Part shown: one piece after another, positions 1 to 6,589 of the stretch
Layout of the letters: each line of letters begins with the position of its first letter
How positions within the stretch are numbered: the first letter of the stretch is position 1
Assembly: GCA_910586095.1 (NCBI GenBank)
Contig: CAJUHQ010000062.1
Location: forward strand, 2,709-21,334
Origin: an uncultured Lachnospiraceae bacterium
GTDB taxonomy: Bacteria; Bacillota; Clostridia; Lachnospirales; Lachnospiraceae
Length of the DNA stretch: 18,626 nucleotides
Reading direction: 5' to 3'
Program-made: the position numbers and the translations under genes
Notes under the pieces: model-generated
What the model was told of the DNA's origin: nothing
The model's database searches: none
Seen by the model: only the letters and a program-made list of their open reading frames with translations

Positions 1-283
1 GGCGGAGACGTTTTCGTGCGCTAAAGAAAAGCGCGCGAAAAAGCTCCGAGTATAGGTAGAGCCAAAGCTGTGAAAAAGTCCCGCATTGCCTCTACCTATA
101 CGGAAAAGGCGGAGACGTTTTCGTGCGCTAAAGGAAAGCGCGCGAAAAAGCTCCGAGTATAAGGTAGAGCCAAAGCTGTGAAAAAGTTCCGCATTGTCTC
201 TACCTATACGGAAAAGGCGGAGACGTTTTCGTGCGCTAAAGAAAAGCGCGCGAAAAAGCTCCGAGTATAGATAGGGCCAAAGC
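1..283. repeat. Tandem repeat, about 107 bp, 2.6 copies, two hairpins per unit
   Basis: Units begin at 1, 108 and 216, each with GGCGGAGACGTTTTCGTGCG. Copies are nearly identical: unit 2 has one extra A in TATAAGG and a few substitutions. Unit 3 stops matching at about 283, before the second arm of its second hairpin. Hairpin 1 (3-48 in unit 1) pairs CGGAG with CTCCG, TTTTCG with CGAAAA and GCGCT with AGCGC. Hairpin 2 pairs TATAGGTAGAG (51-61) with CTCTACCTATA (90-100). There are no direct-repeat/spacer units of CRISPR type. A minus-strand reading frame runs through it, but its residues are dictated by the repeat. The array may continue left of the window. Function unknown. Confidence 0.9.
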
Positions 284-453
284 ATAGTATCAATATCCGT
301 TGATAGTTCTTAACTAAACGTCCATGCAGTCGTATTTGCACCACCATCAATAAAAATGGGCGTTTAGAAACCAGATGCACACATGCAGCAAGCTGCATGG
401 CGCGTGTACGGACAGCGCAGCAAGTGCGCAGTCCTGATTGAAGATCGAGACTT
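284..453. other. Gene-free stretch with three inverted repeats
   Basis: No credible gene is seen. CTAAACGTCCAT (314-325) pairs with ATGGGCGTTTAG (356-367) with one G-T position. CATGCAG (382-388) pairs with CTGCATG (393-399) around CAAG. GGAC-A-GCGCA (410-419) pairs with TGCGC-A-GTCC (425-434) around GCAAG. These lie just past the stop of the minus-strand DUF1294 gene. They could act in 3'-end formation, but none is followed on the minus strand by a clear run of T, so they are not called as terminators. Confidence 0.55.
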
Positions 454-747
454 TTACATAATAATAAATTGTAGTGGTAAGTGTAGCAGTGCAACAATTG
501 CTGCGACCTGCAAAAGTAAGATGACTGGCATGCCTAAAACAAAGTACCAGTGTCGTGTTTTATGGTGAAAAAACTTCATGCCAATAATAGAACCGATACT
601 ACCACCGATAATGGCAATAAAGAAAAGAGTCGCTTCTGGTATACGCCAAAGCTTTTTGATGGCCTTTCTTTTATCAATCCCCATCATAGCAAAGCCAATC
701 AAATTCATCCCCACAAGATAGATGACAACAATTTTCCATACAGTCAT
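454..747 (-). CDS. DUF1294 family small membrane protein
   Basis: A 97-residue integral membrane protein of the DUF1294 family, whose function is not known. Visible family marks are N-G-F-x-M-x-x-D-K-x-x-A near residues 15-29, then WRIPE, an aliphatic segment, GGSIGSIIGM and FHHKTRHWYFVLGMP. Three hydrophobic stretches are evident: about residues 4-22, 40-58 and 68-96. Length is typical of the family. The ATG at 747 is preceded by GGGTGGAA at a suitable distance. It lies downstream of argG on the same strand, with about 90 bases between. No strong terminator was seen between the two, so read-through from argG is possible, but nothing ties it to arginine metabolism. Confidence 0.88.
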   Translation of the reverse strand: MTVWKIVVIYLVGMNLIGFAMMGIDKRKAIKKLWRIPEATLFFIAIIGGSIGSIIGMKFFHHKTRHWYFVLGMPVILLLQVAAIVALLHLPLQFIIM

Positions 748-839
748 AATAATTCCACCCTACACAAAAAGAAGAAAAACTTATAGCAGTTTTAAAAATG
801 CACTTTGTCATTATTGGTGTACTGACTATAAGAGTCAAA

Positions 840-2060
840 TTAAGAGTCTTTAGAAGTGCTTAGTTTTTTCATGGCCCGCACTTTGCAGGACAGTCCAAAG
901 AGATTGATAAAGCCTTCTGCGTCGTGGTGGTCATACAAATCACCTGTCTTAAAGGAAGCAATGCTTTCATTATAGAGAGAGTATGGACTAGTTTCGCCAG
1001 CTTTGATAATATTGCCTTTGTACAGTTTGAATTTCACTTCACCAGTCACATCTTCTTGAGTTTTTTCAATAAATGCTTGGATCGCTTCGCGCTTAGGTGT
1101 AAACCATTTTCCCTCATATACAGTATCAGCAAATTTATTGCCCATTTCCTTTTTTAAGGTATAAGTATCACGGTCGAGAATTAACTCTTCAAGTTGCTGA
1201 TGTGCTTCCATAAGAATGGTTCCACCAGGAGTTTCGTATACACCACGTGATTTCATGCCAACTACGCGGTTCTCAACAATATCCACGATACCAATGCCAT
1301 GTTTTCCGCCTAATCTGTTCAACTCGCGAATAATATCAGAAACTTTCATTTCCTTGCCATTTACTGTTTTTGGAACACCCTTTTCAAAGGTCATAGTCAC
1401 ATATTCACCTTCGTCTGGAGCTTTTTCGGGTGTGGTTCCTAACACAAGCAGATGTTCGTAGTTAGGTTCACATGCAGGATCTTCGAGTTCCAATCCCTCA
1501 TGGCTAATATGCCAGAGATTTCTGTCACGGCTGTAGGAAGAGTCCGCTGAGAATGGCAGATGGATATCATGTGCCTTGCAGTATTCAATTTCGGATTCAC
1601 GTGAATCCATTGTCCACTTGTCATTTCTCCATGCAGCAATAATCTTGATGTCGGGTGCTAATGCCTTAATGCCAAGCTCGAAACGGATCTGATCGTTTCC
1701 CTTTCCAGTGGCACCATGACAGATTGCAGTAGCGCCTTCTTTTCTTGCAATTTCTACCAGCTTTTTAGCAATGAGTGGTCTTGCCATAGAAGTGCCCAAA
1801 AGATATTTATTTTCATAGATGGCATTGGCTTGTACACAAGGTACAATGTATTCGTCGCAAAATTCATCAATTACATTTTCAATGTAGAGTTTTTCTGCAC
1901 CGCAGGATTTTGCGCGCTCTTCAAGTCCATCAAGCTCCTCTTCTTGACCACAGTCAATACAAACACAGATTACTTCATAATCAAAGTTCTCTTTGAGCCA
2001 AGGAATAATAGCAGTGGTATCAAGGCCGCCAGAATAGGCAAGTACTACTTTTTCTTTCAT
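840..2060 (-). CDS. argG: Argininosuccinate synthase
   Basis: Cytoplasmic enzyme that joins citrulline and aspartate with ATP to give argininosuccinate, the penultimate step of arginine synthesis. With the start at 2060 it is 406 residues, a normal length. Residues 8-16, AYSGGLDTT, are the N-type ATP-pyrophosphatase loop. YLLGTSMARP (86-95) and GATGKGNDQIRFE (116-128) are family signatures. The ATG at 2060 has GAGGAAA upstream and begins MKEKVVLAYSGG, as homologues do. An in-frame ATG at 2099 would add 13 residues (MYKKRRRNEEIKF) but has no visible SD. That extension holds three consecutive arginine codons, which may matter for control. It is transcribed away from the GNAT-argJBD run and shares its control region. 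argH is not next to it. Confidence 0.96.
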   Translation of the reverse strand: MKEKVVLAYSGGLDTTAIIPWLKENFDYEVICVCIDCGQEEELDGLEERAKSCGAEKLYIENVIDEFCDEYIVPCVQANAIYENKYLLGTSMARPLIAKKLVEIARKEGATAICHGATGKGNDQIRFELGIKALAPDIKIIAAWRNDKWTMDSRESEIEYCKAHDIHLPFSADSSYSRDRNLWHISHEGLELEDPACEPNYEHLLVLGTTPEKAPDEGEYVTMTFEKGVPKTVNGKEMKVSDIIRELNRLGGKHGIGIVDIVENRVVGMKSRGVYETPGGTILMEAHQQLEELILDRDTYTLKKEMGNKFADTVYEGKWFTPKREAIQAFIEKTQEDVTGEVKFKLYKGNIIKAGETSPYSLYNESIASFKTGDLYDHHDAEGFINLFGLSCKVRAMKKLSTSKDS

Positions 2061-2078
2061 AAATTTAATTTCCTCATT

Positions 2079-2134
2079 TCTGCGCCGCTTTTTGTACATT
2101 CAAGTTTGTGGATGCAGCGCAGACACAAACTTGA
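2079..2134 (-). promoter_or_regulatory. argG leader with two competing hairpins
   Basis: On the transcript, TCAAGTTTGTG pairs perfectly with CACAAACTTGA (forward 2124-2134 and 2100-2110; 11 bp, 13-nt loop). Ten of the loop bases, TCTGCGCTGC (forward 2114-2123), can instead pair with GCGGCGCAGA (forward 2079-2088) with a single G-U. The second strand lies a few bases before the argG SD and covers the arginine codon triplet of the in-frame extension. The two helices are mutually exclusive as nested hairpins, or could form a strained pseudoknot. No U-run follows either, so control of translation is more likely than termination. Function is inferred. Confidence 0.5.
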
Positions 2135-2198
2135 GAGTGAAACCTGTTCACTTTTCCCTCATTAGGATATGTAATTTATATTTTTGGTAACTAAAATT

Positions 2199-2227
2199 AA
2201 TATACATCATTATCTTGTATAAATCAA
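2199..2227 (-). promoter_or_regulatory. Candidate argG promoter
   Basis: On the minus strand TTGATT (forward 2222-2227) lies 17 bp from TATATT (forward 2199-2204). This would give a leader of about 130 bases ahead of the argG ATG at 2060, containing the competing hairpins. The elements are moderate matches in AT-rich DNA, so other placements are possible. Confidence 0.4.
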
Positions 2228-2244
2228 GTGTAAAATTATACATT
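2227..2244. promoter_or_regulatory. Weak ARG box (arginine repressor site)
   Basis: AGTGTAAAATTATACATT matches the ARG-box pattern wnTGAATwwwwATTCAnw at 7 of 10 fixed positions. It overlaps the edge of the candidate argG -35 element and lies upstream of the plus-strand -35. It is weaker than the box at 2311, and AT-rich sequence makes chance matches likely. Confidence 0.35.
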
Positions 2245-2249
2245 TTATA

Positions 2250-2277
2250 TTGACAAAATCGTTTAAAAGTGTAGAAT
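2250..2277 (+). promoter_or_regulatory. Candidate promoter of the GNAT-argJBD run
   Basis: TTGACA (2250-2255) is a consensus -35. After 16 bp comes TAGAAT (2272-2277), a good -10. The start of transcription would fall near 2284, directly before the ARG boxes at 2291-2328, a usual repression geometry. The leader to the acetyltransferase start is about 225 bases. Confidence 0.55.
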
Positions 2278-2290
2278 ATAGAAACAATAA

Positions 2291-2328
2291 GATGAATAAT
2301 ATGCATAAAAAATGAATAAAAATACAGT
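2291..2328. promoter_or_regulatory. ARG box with adjacent partial box
   Basis: AATGAATAAAAATACAGT (2311-2328) matches wnTGAATwwwwATTCAnw at 9 of 10 fixed positions and is close to the Bacillus AhrC consensus CATGAATAAAAATTCAAG. Two bases upstream, GATGAATAATATGCATAA (2291-2308) has a perfect left half TGAAT, but its right half is one base closer and imperfect. The 20-bp offset is like that of tandem ARG boxes bound by the ArgR/AhrC hexamer. The site lies just downstream of the plus-strand promoter. Confidence 0.6.
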
Positions 2329-2414
2329 GATTGCAGTTGAGAAACGAATGAAAAAGGTCTAAAAAAGTAGTTGTATTTATGTGGCGAATAAATTATGATG
2401 TAAAGTAGGTTTTT

Positions 2415-2477
2415 ATGAGCGGATTCCACAAAATCCTTCAACAAAAGGTACAAAATACTATTGTGGAAAAGGGATAG
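2415..2477 (+). CDS. Possible 20-codon leader ORF
   Basis: ATG at 2415 with AGTAGG upstream opens 20 codons ending at TAG 2475-2477, 33 bases before the acetyltransferase start. It contains an inverted repeat: TTCCACAA (2424-2431) pairs with TTGTGGAA (2461-2468). The peptide begins MSGFHKILQQ and has no arginine, so it is not an arginine-codon attenuator. An ORF this short can arise by chance; it is recorded because it fills the leader of an arginine-regulated transcript and ends close to the first gene. Confidence 0.18.
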   Translation: MSGFHKILQQKVQNTIVEKG

Positions 2478-2510
2478 GCATAAAAACTTATGAAAAGAAG
2501 AGAGGATATC

Positions 2511-2954
2511 ATGATAAGATTGATGACGATTGAGGATTACGATCAAGTACATACACTTTGGATGTCGATCAAAGGATTTGCGATTAGAAGCATTGACGAT
2601 TCGCGTAAGGGAGTGGAACGGTTCCTAAAAAGAAATCCAACAACGAGTGTAGTGGCAATAGAGGATGGAAAGGTGGTAGGCGCTATTCTCTGCGGGCATG
2701 ATGGCAGACGCGGATGCCTGTATCATGTGTGTGTGTCACCCGATTATCGCAGGCGCGGGATTGGCAAGGCAATGGTAGTATTTTGCATGGATGCATTAAA
2801 AGAGGAACAGATTAATAAGGTTAGCTTGATTGCATTTACAAAAAATGATGTTGGCAATGCATTTTGGCACAATGTTGGGTGGAAACAGCGAGGAGATCTA
2901 AACTACTATGATTTTGTACTAAATAACGAAAATATAGAAGCATTTAATCGATAA
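2511..2954 (+). CDS. GNAT family N-acetyltransferase, YpeA-like
   Basis: A 147-residue acetyl-CoA-dependent acetyltransferase. The acetyl-CoA pyrophosphate loop is at residues 79-87 (YRRRGIGKA), preceded by the strand LYHVCVSPDY. The C-terminal NDVGNAFWHNVGWKQ matches the usual GNAT segment where a substrate-side Asn/Tyr helix lies. Overall layout resembles E. coli YpeA, whose substrate is not settled. The start at 2511 follows AGAGGA at short spacing; an ATG at 2490 would add seven residues. It lies just downstream of the ARG boxes and before argJ, so it is probably part of the arginine regulon. An N-acetylglutamate synthase role is possible but unproven; it is much shorter than ArgA. Confidence 0.82.
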   Translation: MIRLMTIEDYDQVHTLWMSIKGFAIRSIDDSRKGVERFLKRNPTTSVVAIEDGKVVGAILCGHDGRRGCLYHVCVSPDYRRRGIGKAMVVFCMDALKEEQINKVSLIAFTKNDVGNAFWHNVGWKQRGDLNYYDFVLNNENIEAFNR

Positions 2955-3070
2955 TCTATAAAAGGTCATCCGCTGTAATTTTAGGAAAATTTATTAATAG
3001 TGATATAGACAGGGCAATTTAAATAAGGCTAGCAGTATAAGAGTGAATTGAAAGGAGCATGGTTGTTAAA

Positions 3071-4294
3071 ATGAAACAAATTGAAGGTGGAGTCACTGCG
3101 GCAACAGGATTTGAGGCAGCAGGCATTGAAGCAGGTGTGAAATACCAAAATAGAAAAGATATGGCGATTGTATATAGTACAGTACCATGCAAAGCAGCGG
3201 GAACGTTTACTACTAATGTAGTCAAGGCGGCTCCTGTGCAGTGGGATAAAGATATTGTAGAAAACAGTGACTTTGTACAAGCAGTTATTGTCAATACAGG
3301 CATAGCCAACGCAGGGACAGGCAAACAGGGACTAGAATATTGTAAACAGGAGGCAGCAAAGGCAGCAAATTTGTTGGGGATTCCAGAAAAAGCCGTGTTT
3401 GTAGGCTCTACAGGAGTCATTGGAAAACAGCTTCCAATAGATAGAATACTAGCAGGGATAGAAAAGCTTGTGGTGGCAAAAGATCATTCTATTCAGGCTG
3501 GAAAGGATGCGGCAACGGCTATTATGACAACAGATACTGTTACCAAAGAAATCGCGGTGGAGATAGAGATTAGTGGTAAGAAGGTAATTGTAGGAGGAAT
3601 GAGCAAGGGTTCTGGCATGATTCATCCTAATATGTGTACTATGCTTGCCTATATTACTAGTGATATCTGTATAAGTAAGGAACTGTTGCAGGAGGCATTG
3701 AGTACAAGTATTATTGATACATTTAATATGATTTCGGTGGATGGAGATACTTCTACAAATGATACTTGTCTGTTAATGGCAAACGGTATGGCGAACAATC
3801 CAGAAATTACAGAGAAAGGCGCAGAATATGAACAGTTTTGTAAGGCGCTCAATGTTGTCAATACATATCTTGCCAGAAAGATGGCAGGTGATGGAGAGGG
3901 AGCATGCGCATTGTTTGAGACTACTGTTTATAATGCGGCCACTAAACAAGATGCACGCATACTCGCAAAATCAGTCATTGGCTCTAACCTAACAAAGGCG
4001 GCTATCTATGGACATGATGCCAACTGGGGCAGAATTTTGTGTGCGCTAGGATATGCGGGAGTAACATTTGATCCAGAAAACGTTGATATTTTTGTACAGT
4101 CAAAGGCAGGACAACTTCAGCTTTGTAAGAATGGTGTCGAGAATGTCTATAGTGAGGAGGAGGCAGCAAAAATTTTGTCTGAATCAGAGGTCACAGTGCT
4201 TGTGGACATGAAGATGGGCAGCGAAACGGCAACGGCGTGGGGATGTGATCTCACATATGATTATATCAAGATTAATGCAGATTATCGTTCATAA
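3071..4294 (+). CDS. argJ: Bifunctional ornithine/glutamate N-acetyltransferase (ArgJ)
   Basis: Moves the acetyl group from N-acetylornithine to glutamate, recycling acetyl in the cyclic arginine pathway. Many ArgJ proteins also use acetyl-CoA to make N-acetylglutamate. The protein is 407 residues from MKQIEGGVTAATGF, a normal length and start. The self-cleavage region is GSGMIHPNMCTMLAYITSD, with the new N-terminal nucleophile Thr190; the residue before it is Cys, where Ala is usual. Other marks are FVGSTGVIG, SVDGDTSTND and HDANWGRI, and the C-terminal DLTYDYIKINADYRS. AAAGGAG at 3051-3057 is 13 bases from ATG 3071 but only one base from ATG 3059, so 3071 is favoured on homology. It follows the acetyltransferase by about 115 bases. 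Confidence 0.95.
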   Translation: MKQIEGGVTAATGFEAAGIEAGVKYQNRKDMAIVYSTVPCKAAGTFTTNVVKAAPVQWDKDIVENSDFVQAVIVNTGIANAGTGKQGLEYCKQEAAKAANLLGIPEKAVFVGSTGVIGKQLPIDRILAGIEKLVVAKDHSIQAGKDAATAIMTTDTVTKEIAVEIEISGKKVIVGGMSKGSGMIHPNMCTMLAYITSDICISKELLQEALSTSIIDTFNMISVDGDTSTNDTCLLMANGMANNPEITEKGAEYEQFCKALNVVNTYLARKMAGDGEGACALFETTVYNAATKQDARILAKSVIGSNLTKAAIYGHDANWGRILCALGYAGVTFDPENVDIFVQSKAGQLQLCKNGVENVYSEEEAAKILSESEVTVLVDMKMGSETATAWGCDLTYDYIKINADYRS

Positions 4295-4428
4295 AAATGG
4301 GAAGTACCATATGAAGTCTCGTTTTAGAAGAACAGATAAGAATCTGATGCTTTTTGTGATGTGAAGTAGAGTATTTTTTGATTTTTATTGATATAGAAAG
4401 AATTGATTGAGTTGGAGAGGGAGAACAA

Positions 4429-5331
4429 ATGAGTGATAACAGTATGGACAAAATTCTGTCAAAGGCGGAAGTATTGATTGAGGCGCTTCCCTATATTCAG
4501 AAATTTAATAGAAAATATATTGTAGTGAAGTATGGCGGAAGTGCTATGAGCAATGAGGAACTTCAGGAGAATGTTATCAAGGATGTAACGCTTTTGAAGT
4601 TAGTAGGCTTTAAGCCGATTATTGTACATGGTGGTGGCAAGGAGATTAGCCGCTGGGTGAATAAGGTCGGAAAAGAATCGCAATTTGTCAATGGACTGCG
4701 CGTGACTGACGCAGAGACAATGGAAATTGCCGAGATGGTGTTAAACAAAGTCAACAAGAGTTTGGTGACAATGGTCAATGAACTGGGCGTGAAGGCTGTA
4801 GGAATCAGTGGTAAGGATGGGGATCTCTTACAAGTTGACAAGAAATATTCAGACGGACAGGATATTGGCTTTGTAGGAGAGATCAAACAGGTGAATCCCA
4901 AAGTCCTGTTTGACTTGATCGAGAAGGATTTTCTGCCCATTGTAGCGCCGATTGGATTGGATGACCATTTTCAGACTTACAATATCAATGCAGATGATGC
5001 GGCATGTGCCATTGCAAAGGCAGTAGGAGCGGAAAAATTGGCATTTCTCACAGATATTGAGGGATTGTACAGAGATCTCAATGATAAGTCTTCATTTTTG
5101 TCAAGAATATCTGTCTCTCAAGCAGACGGGTTGATTCGTGATGGATTTATTGGTGGTGGGATGCTTCCCAAACTAAACAATTGTACCAATGCCATCAAAA
5201 ACGGGGTTAATCGCGTGCATATTTTAGATGGACGTATTCCACACTGTCTACTTTTGGAGATTTTTACTAGGAATGGTGTGGGTACAGCGATTGTAAAGGA
5301 TGAAGATCTAGCGCAAATGGACCATGAATGA
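4429..5331 (+). CDS. argB: Acetylglutamate kinase
   Basis: Phosphorylates N-acetylglutamate with ATP, second step of the acetyl pathway; amino-acid kinase fold. It has 300 residues, in the family range. KYGGSAM (34-40) and VHGGGKEI (66-73) form the phosphate-binding glycine loops; NINADDAACAIAKAVGAEKLAFLTDIEGL is the nucleotide and substrate region. The N-terminal helix AEVLIEALPYIQKFNRKY is the extension found in arginine-inhibited hexameric kinases, and a GVGTAIVKD tail agrees with this, so feedback inhibition by arginine is likely. The ATG at 4429 follows GGAGAGGGAG at good spacing. The 134-base gap after argJ holds only a weak hairpin, CAGAT/ATCTG at 4333-4346 followed shortly by five T, which could attenuate slightly. 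Confidence 0.96.
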   Translation: MSDNSMDKILSKAEVLIEALPYIQKFNRKYIVVKYGGSAMSNEELQENVIKDVTLLKLVGFKPIIVHGGGKEISRWVNKVGKESQFVNGLRVTDAETMEIAEMVLNKVNKSLVTMVNELGVKAVGISGKDGDLLQVDKKYSDGQDIGFVGEIKQVNPKVLFDLIEKDFLPIVAPIGLDDHFQTYNINADDAACAIAKAVGAEKLAFLTDIEGLYRDLNDKSSFLSRISVSQADGLIRDGFIGGGMLPKLNNCTNAIKNGVNRVHILDGRIPHCLLLEIFTRNGVGTAIVKDEDLAQMDHE

Positions 5332-5365
5332 AGGTTGTAAAACAGTAGTAGAAATGAGGAAAAAT

Positions 5366-6589
5366 ATGAACATGAAAGAGTATATCAATGAGGCAGAGTC
5401 TGTCCTTTTGCACACCTACAACCGCTATCCAATTGTGTGGGATAGAGGCGATGGAATGTATTTGTATGATATTGAGGGGAAAAAGTACCTTGATTTTGTG
5501 GCAGGAATTGCCGTATTTGCGCTAGGTTATAACAATCAGGCTTATAATGATGCGCTGAAAGCACAGATTGATAAAGTAATCCACACATCTAATTATTATT
5601 ATAATATTCCAGCAATTGAAGCCGCCAAAAAACTCAAAAAAGTTTCTGGCATGGATAGAGTCTTTTTTACAAATAGTGGAGCGGAGGCTGTTGAAGGAGT
5701 ATTAAAGGCAGCGCGCAAGTATGCTTTTTTGAGAGATGGGCATACAGATCATGAGATTGTTGCCATGAATCACTCTTTTCATGGCAGGACAATGGGAGCG
5801 CTTTCTGTGACAGGAAATGCACAGTATAGAGAGGCATTTGAACCGTTGATTGGCAATATTCGATTTGCTGATTTTAATGATTTTGAGAGTGTGGCATCGG
5901 CTGTGACAGACAAAACATGTGCGATTATTTTTGAGACAGTACAGGGTGAAGGTGGTATTTATCCAGCAACAAAAGAATTTTTGCAGCAGGTGCGTACTCT
6001 TTGTGACAAGAAGGATATTCTGTTGATTTTGGATGAGATTCAGTGCGGTATGGGACGAACAGGCACAATGTTTGCATGGCAGCGCTATGGGATCAAACCA
6101 GATCTGATGGCAAGCGCAAAGGCAATCGGGTGTGGAGTGCCAGTTGGAGCATTTATGATGACGCAGAAGGTCGCAAATCATTCTTTGACAAGCGGGGATC
6201 ATGGCACGACATATGGTGGAAATCCTCTTGCATGTACTGCAATCTCACAGGTGATTGATCTGTTTGAGCAACAAAATATCTTAGAAAATGTTGAAAAGAC
6301 AGGTGCATATTTATACGAGACATTGGAGAATATAGCCGCAAAACATGAATATGTTAAGGAACACAGAGGAATCGGATTGATGCAGGGATTAGAGTGTAAT
6401 GGCTCTGTGGGAGAGATTATTCAGCGGGCAATCCAAAAAGGATTGTTACTAATCAATGCAGGACCCAATATCATTCGATTCATCCCACCATTGATTGCTG
6501 GTAGGGAGGATGTGGATGCTATGGCTAAGATACTCGACGAGTGTTTATCAGAAAAACAAAACACTTGTTTTATGGAGAGGATTGAATGA
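5366..6589 (+). CDS. argD: Acetylornithine aminotransferase
   Basis: PLP-dependent class-III aminotransferase that converts N-acetylglutamate semialdehyde to N-acetylornithine. From ATG 5366 it is 407 residues. FTNSGAEAVEGVLKAARKY is the PLP phosphate-binding region; DEIQCGMGRTG carries the cofactor-binding Asp (about 223) and ASAKAIGCGVPVGA the Schiff-base Lys (about 252); GDHGTTYGGNPLAC is the usual C-terminal motif. The start at 5366 has GAGGA five bases upstream. An in-frame ATG at 5324, overlapping the end of argB as ATGAATGA, would add 14 residues without a convincing SD. Its stop TGA overlaps the next start as ATGA, which ties the solute-binding protein gene to it. Confidence 0.95.
   Translation: MNMKEYINEAESVLLHTYNRYPIVWDRGDGMYLYDIEGKKYLDFVAGIAVFALGYNNQAYNDALKAQIDKVIHTSNYYYNIPAIEAAKKLKKVSGMDRVFFTNSGAEAVEGVLKAARKYAFLRDGHTDHEIVAMNHSFHGRTMGALSVTGNAQYREAFEPLIGNIRFADFNDFESVASAVTDKTCAIIFETVQGEGGIYPATKEFLQQVRTLCDKKDILLILDEIQCGMGRTGTMFAWQRYGIKPDLMASAKAIGCGVPVGAFMMTQKVANHSLTSGDHGTTYGGNPLACTAISQVIDLFEQQNILENVEKTGAYLYETLENIAAKHEYVKEHRGIGLMQGLECNGSVGEIIQRAIQKGLLLINAGPNIIRFIPPLIAGREDVDAMAKILDECLSEKQNTCFMERIE

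Noticed and set aside
1..283. CRISPR array
   Set aside because: The units are contiguous, about 107 bp long and almost identical throughout; there are no short repeats with unique spacers and no cas genes in the window.
204..497. 97-codon minus-strand frame overlapping the DUF1294 gene and the left repeats
   Set aside because: It runs through the tandem repeat and hairpins and overlaps the end of a real gene in another frame; no family resemblance.
2079..2134. T-box or known riboswitch before argG
   Set aside because: No T-box core sequence or recognisable conserved riboswitch core was seen, and there is no terminator U-run; only the two competing helices can be supported.
1716..2165. 149-codon plus-strand frame opposite the start of argG
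   Set aside because: Antisense shadow of argG, which is strongly supported by its motifs.
2148..2552. 134-codon minus-strand frame across the arginine control region
   Set aside because: Low-complexity AT-rich translation covering promoters and ARG boxes; no SD and no family resemblance.
4333..4355. Terminator between argJ and argB
   Set aside because: The CAGAT/ATCTG stem is only five AT-rich pairs with a four-base gap before five T; too weak to call.
5324..5366. argD start at ATG 5324 overlapping argB
   Set aside because: It has no convincing SD, whereas ATG 5366 has GAGGA at five bases and gives the usual N-terminus. Coupled initiation at 5324 cannot be fully excluded.
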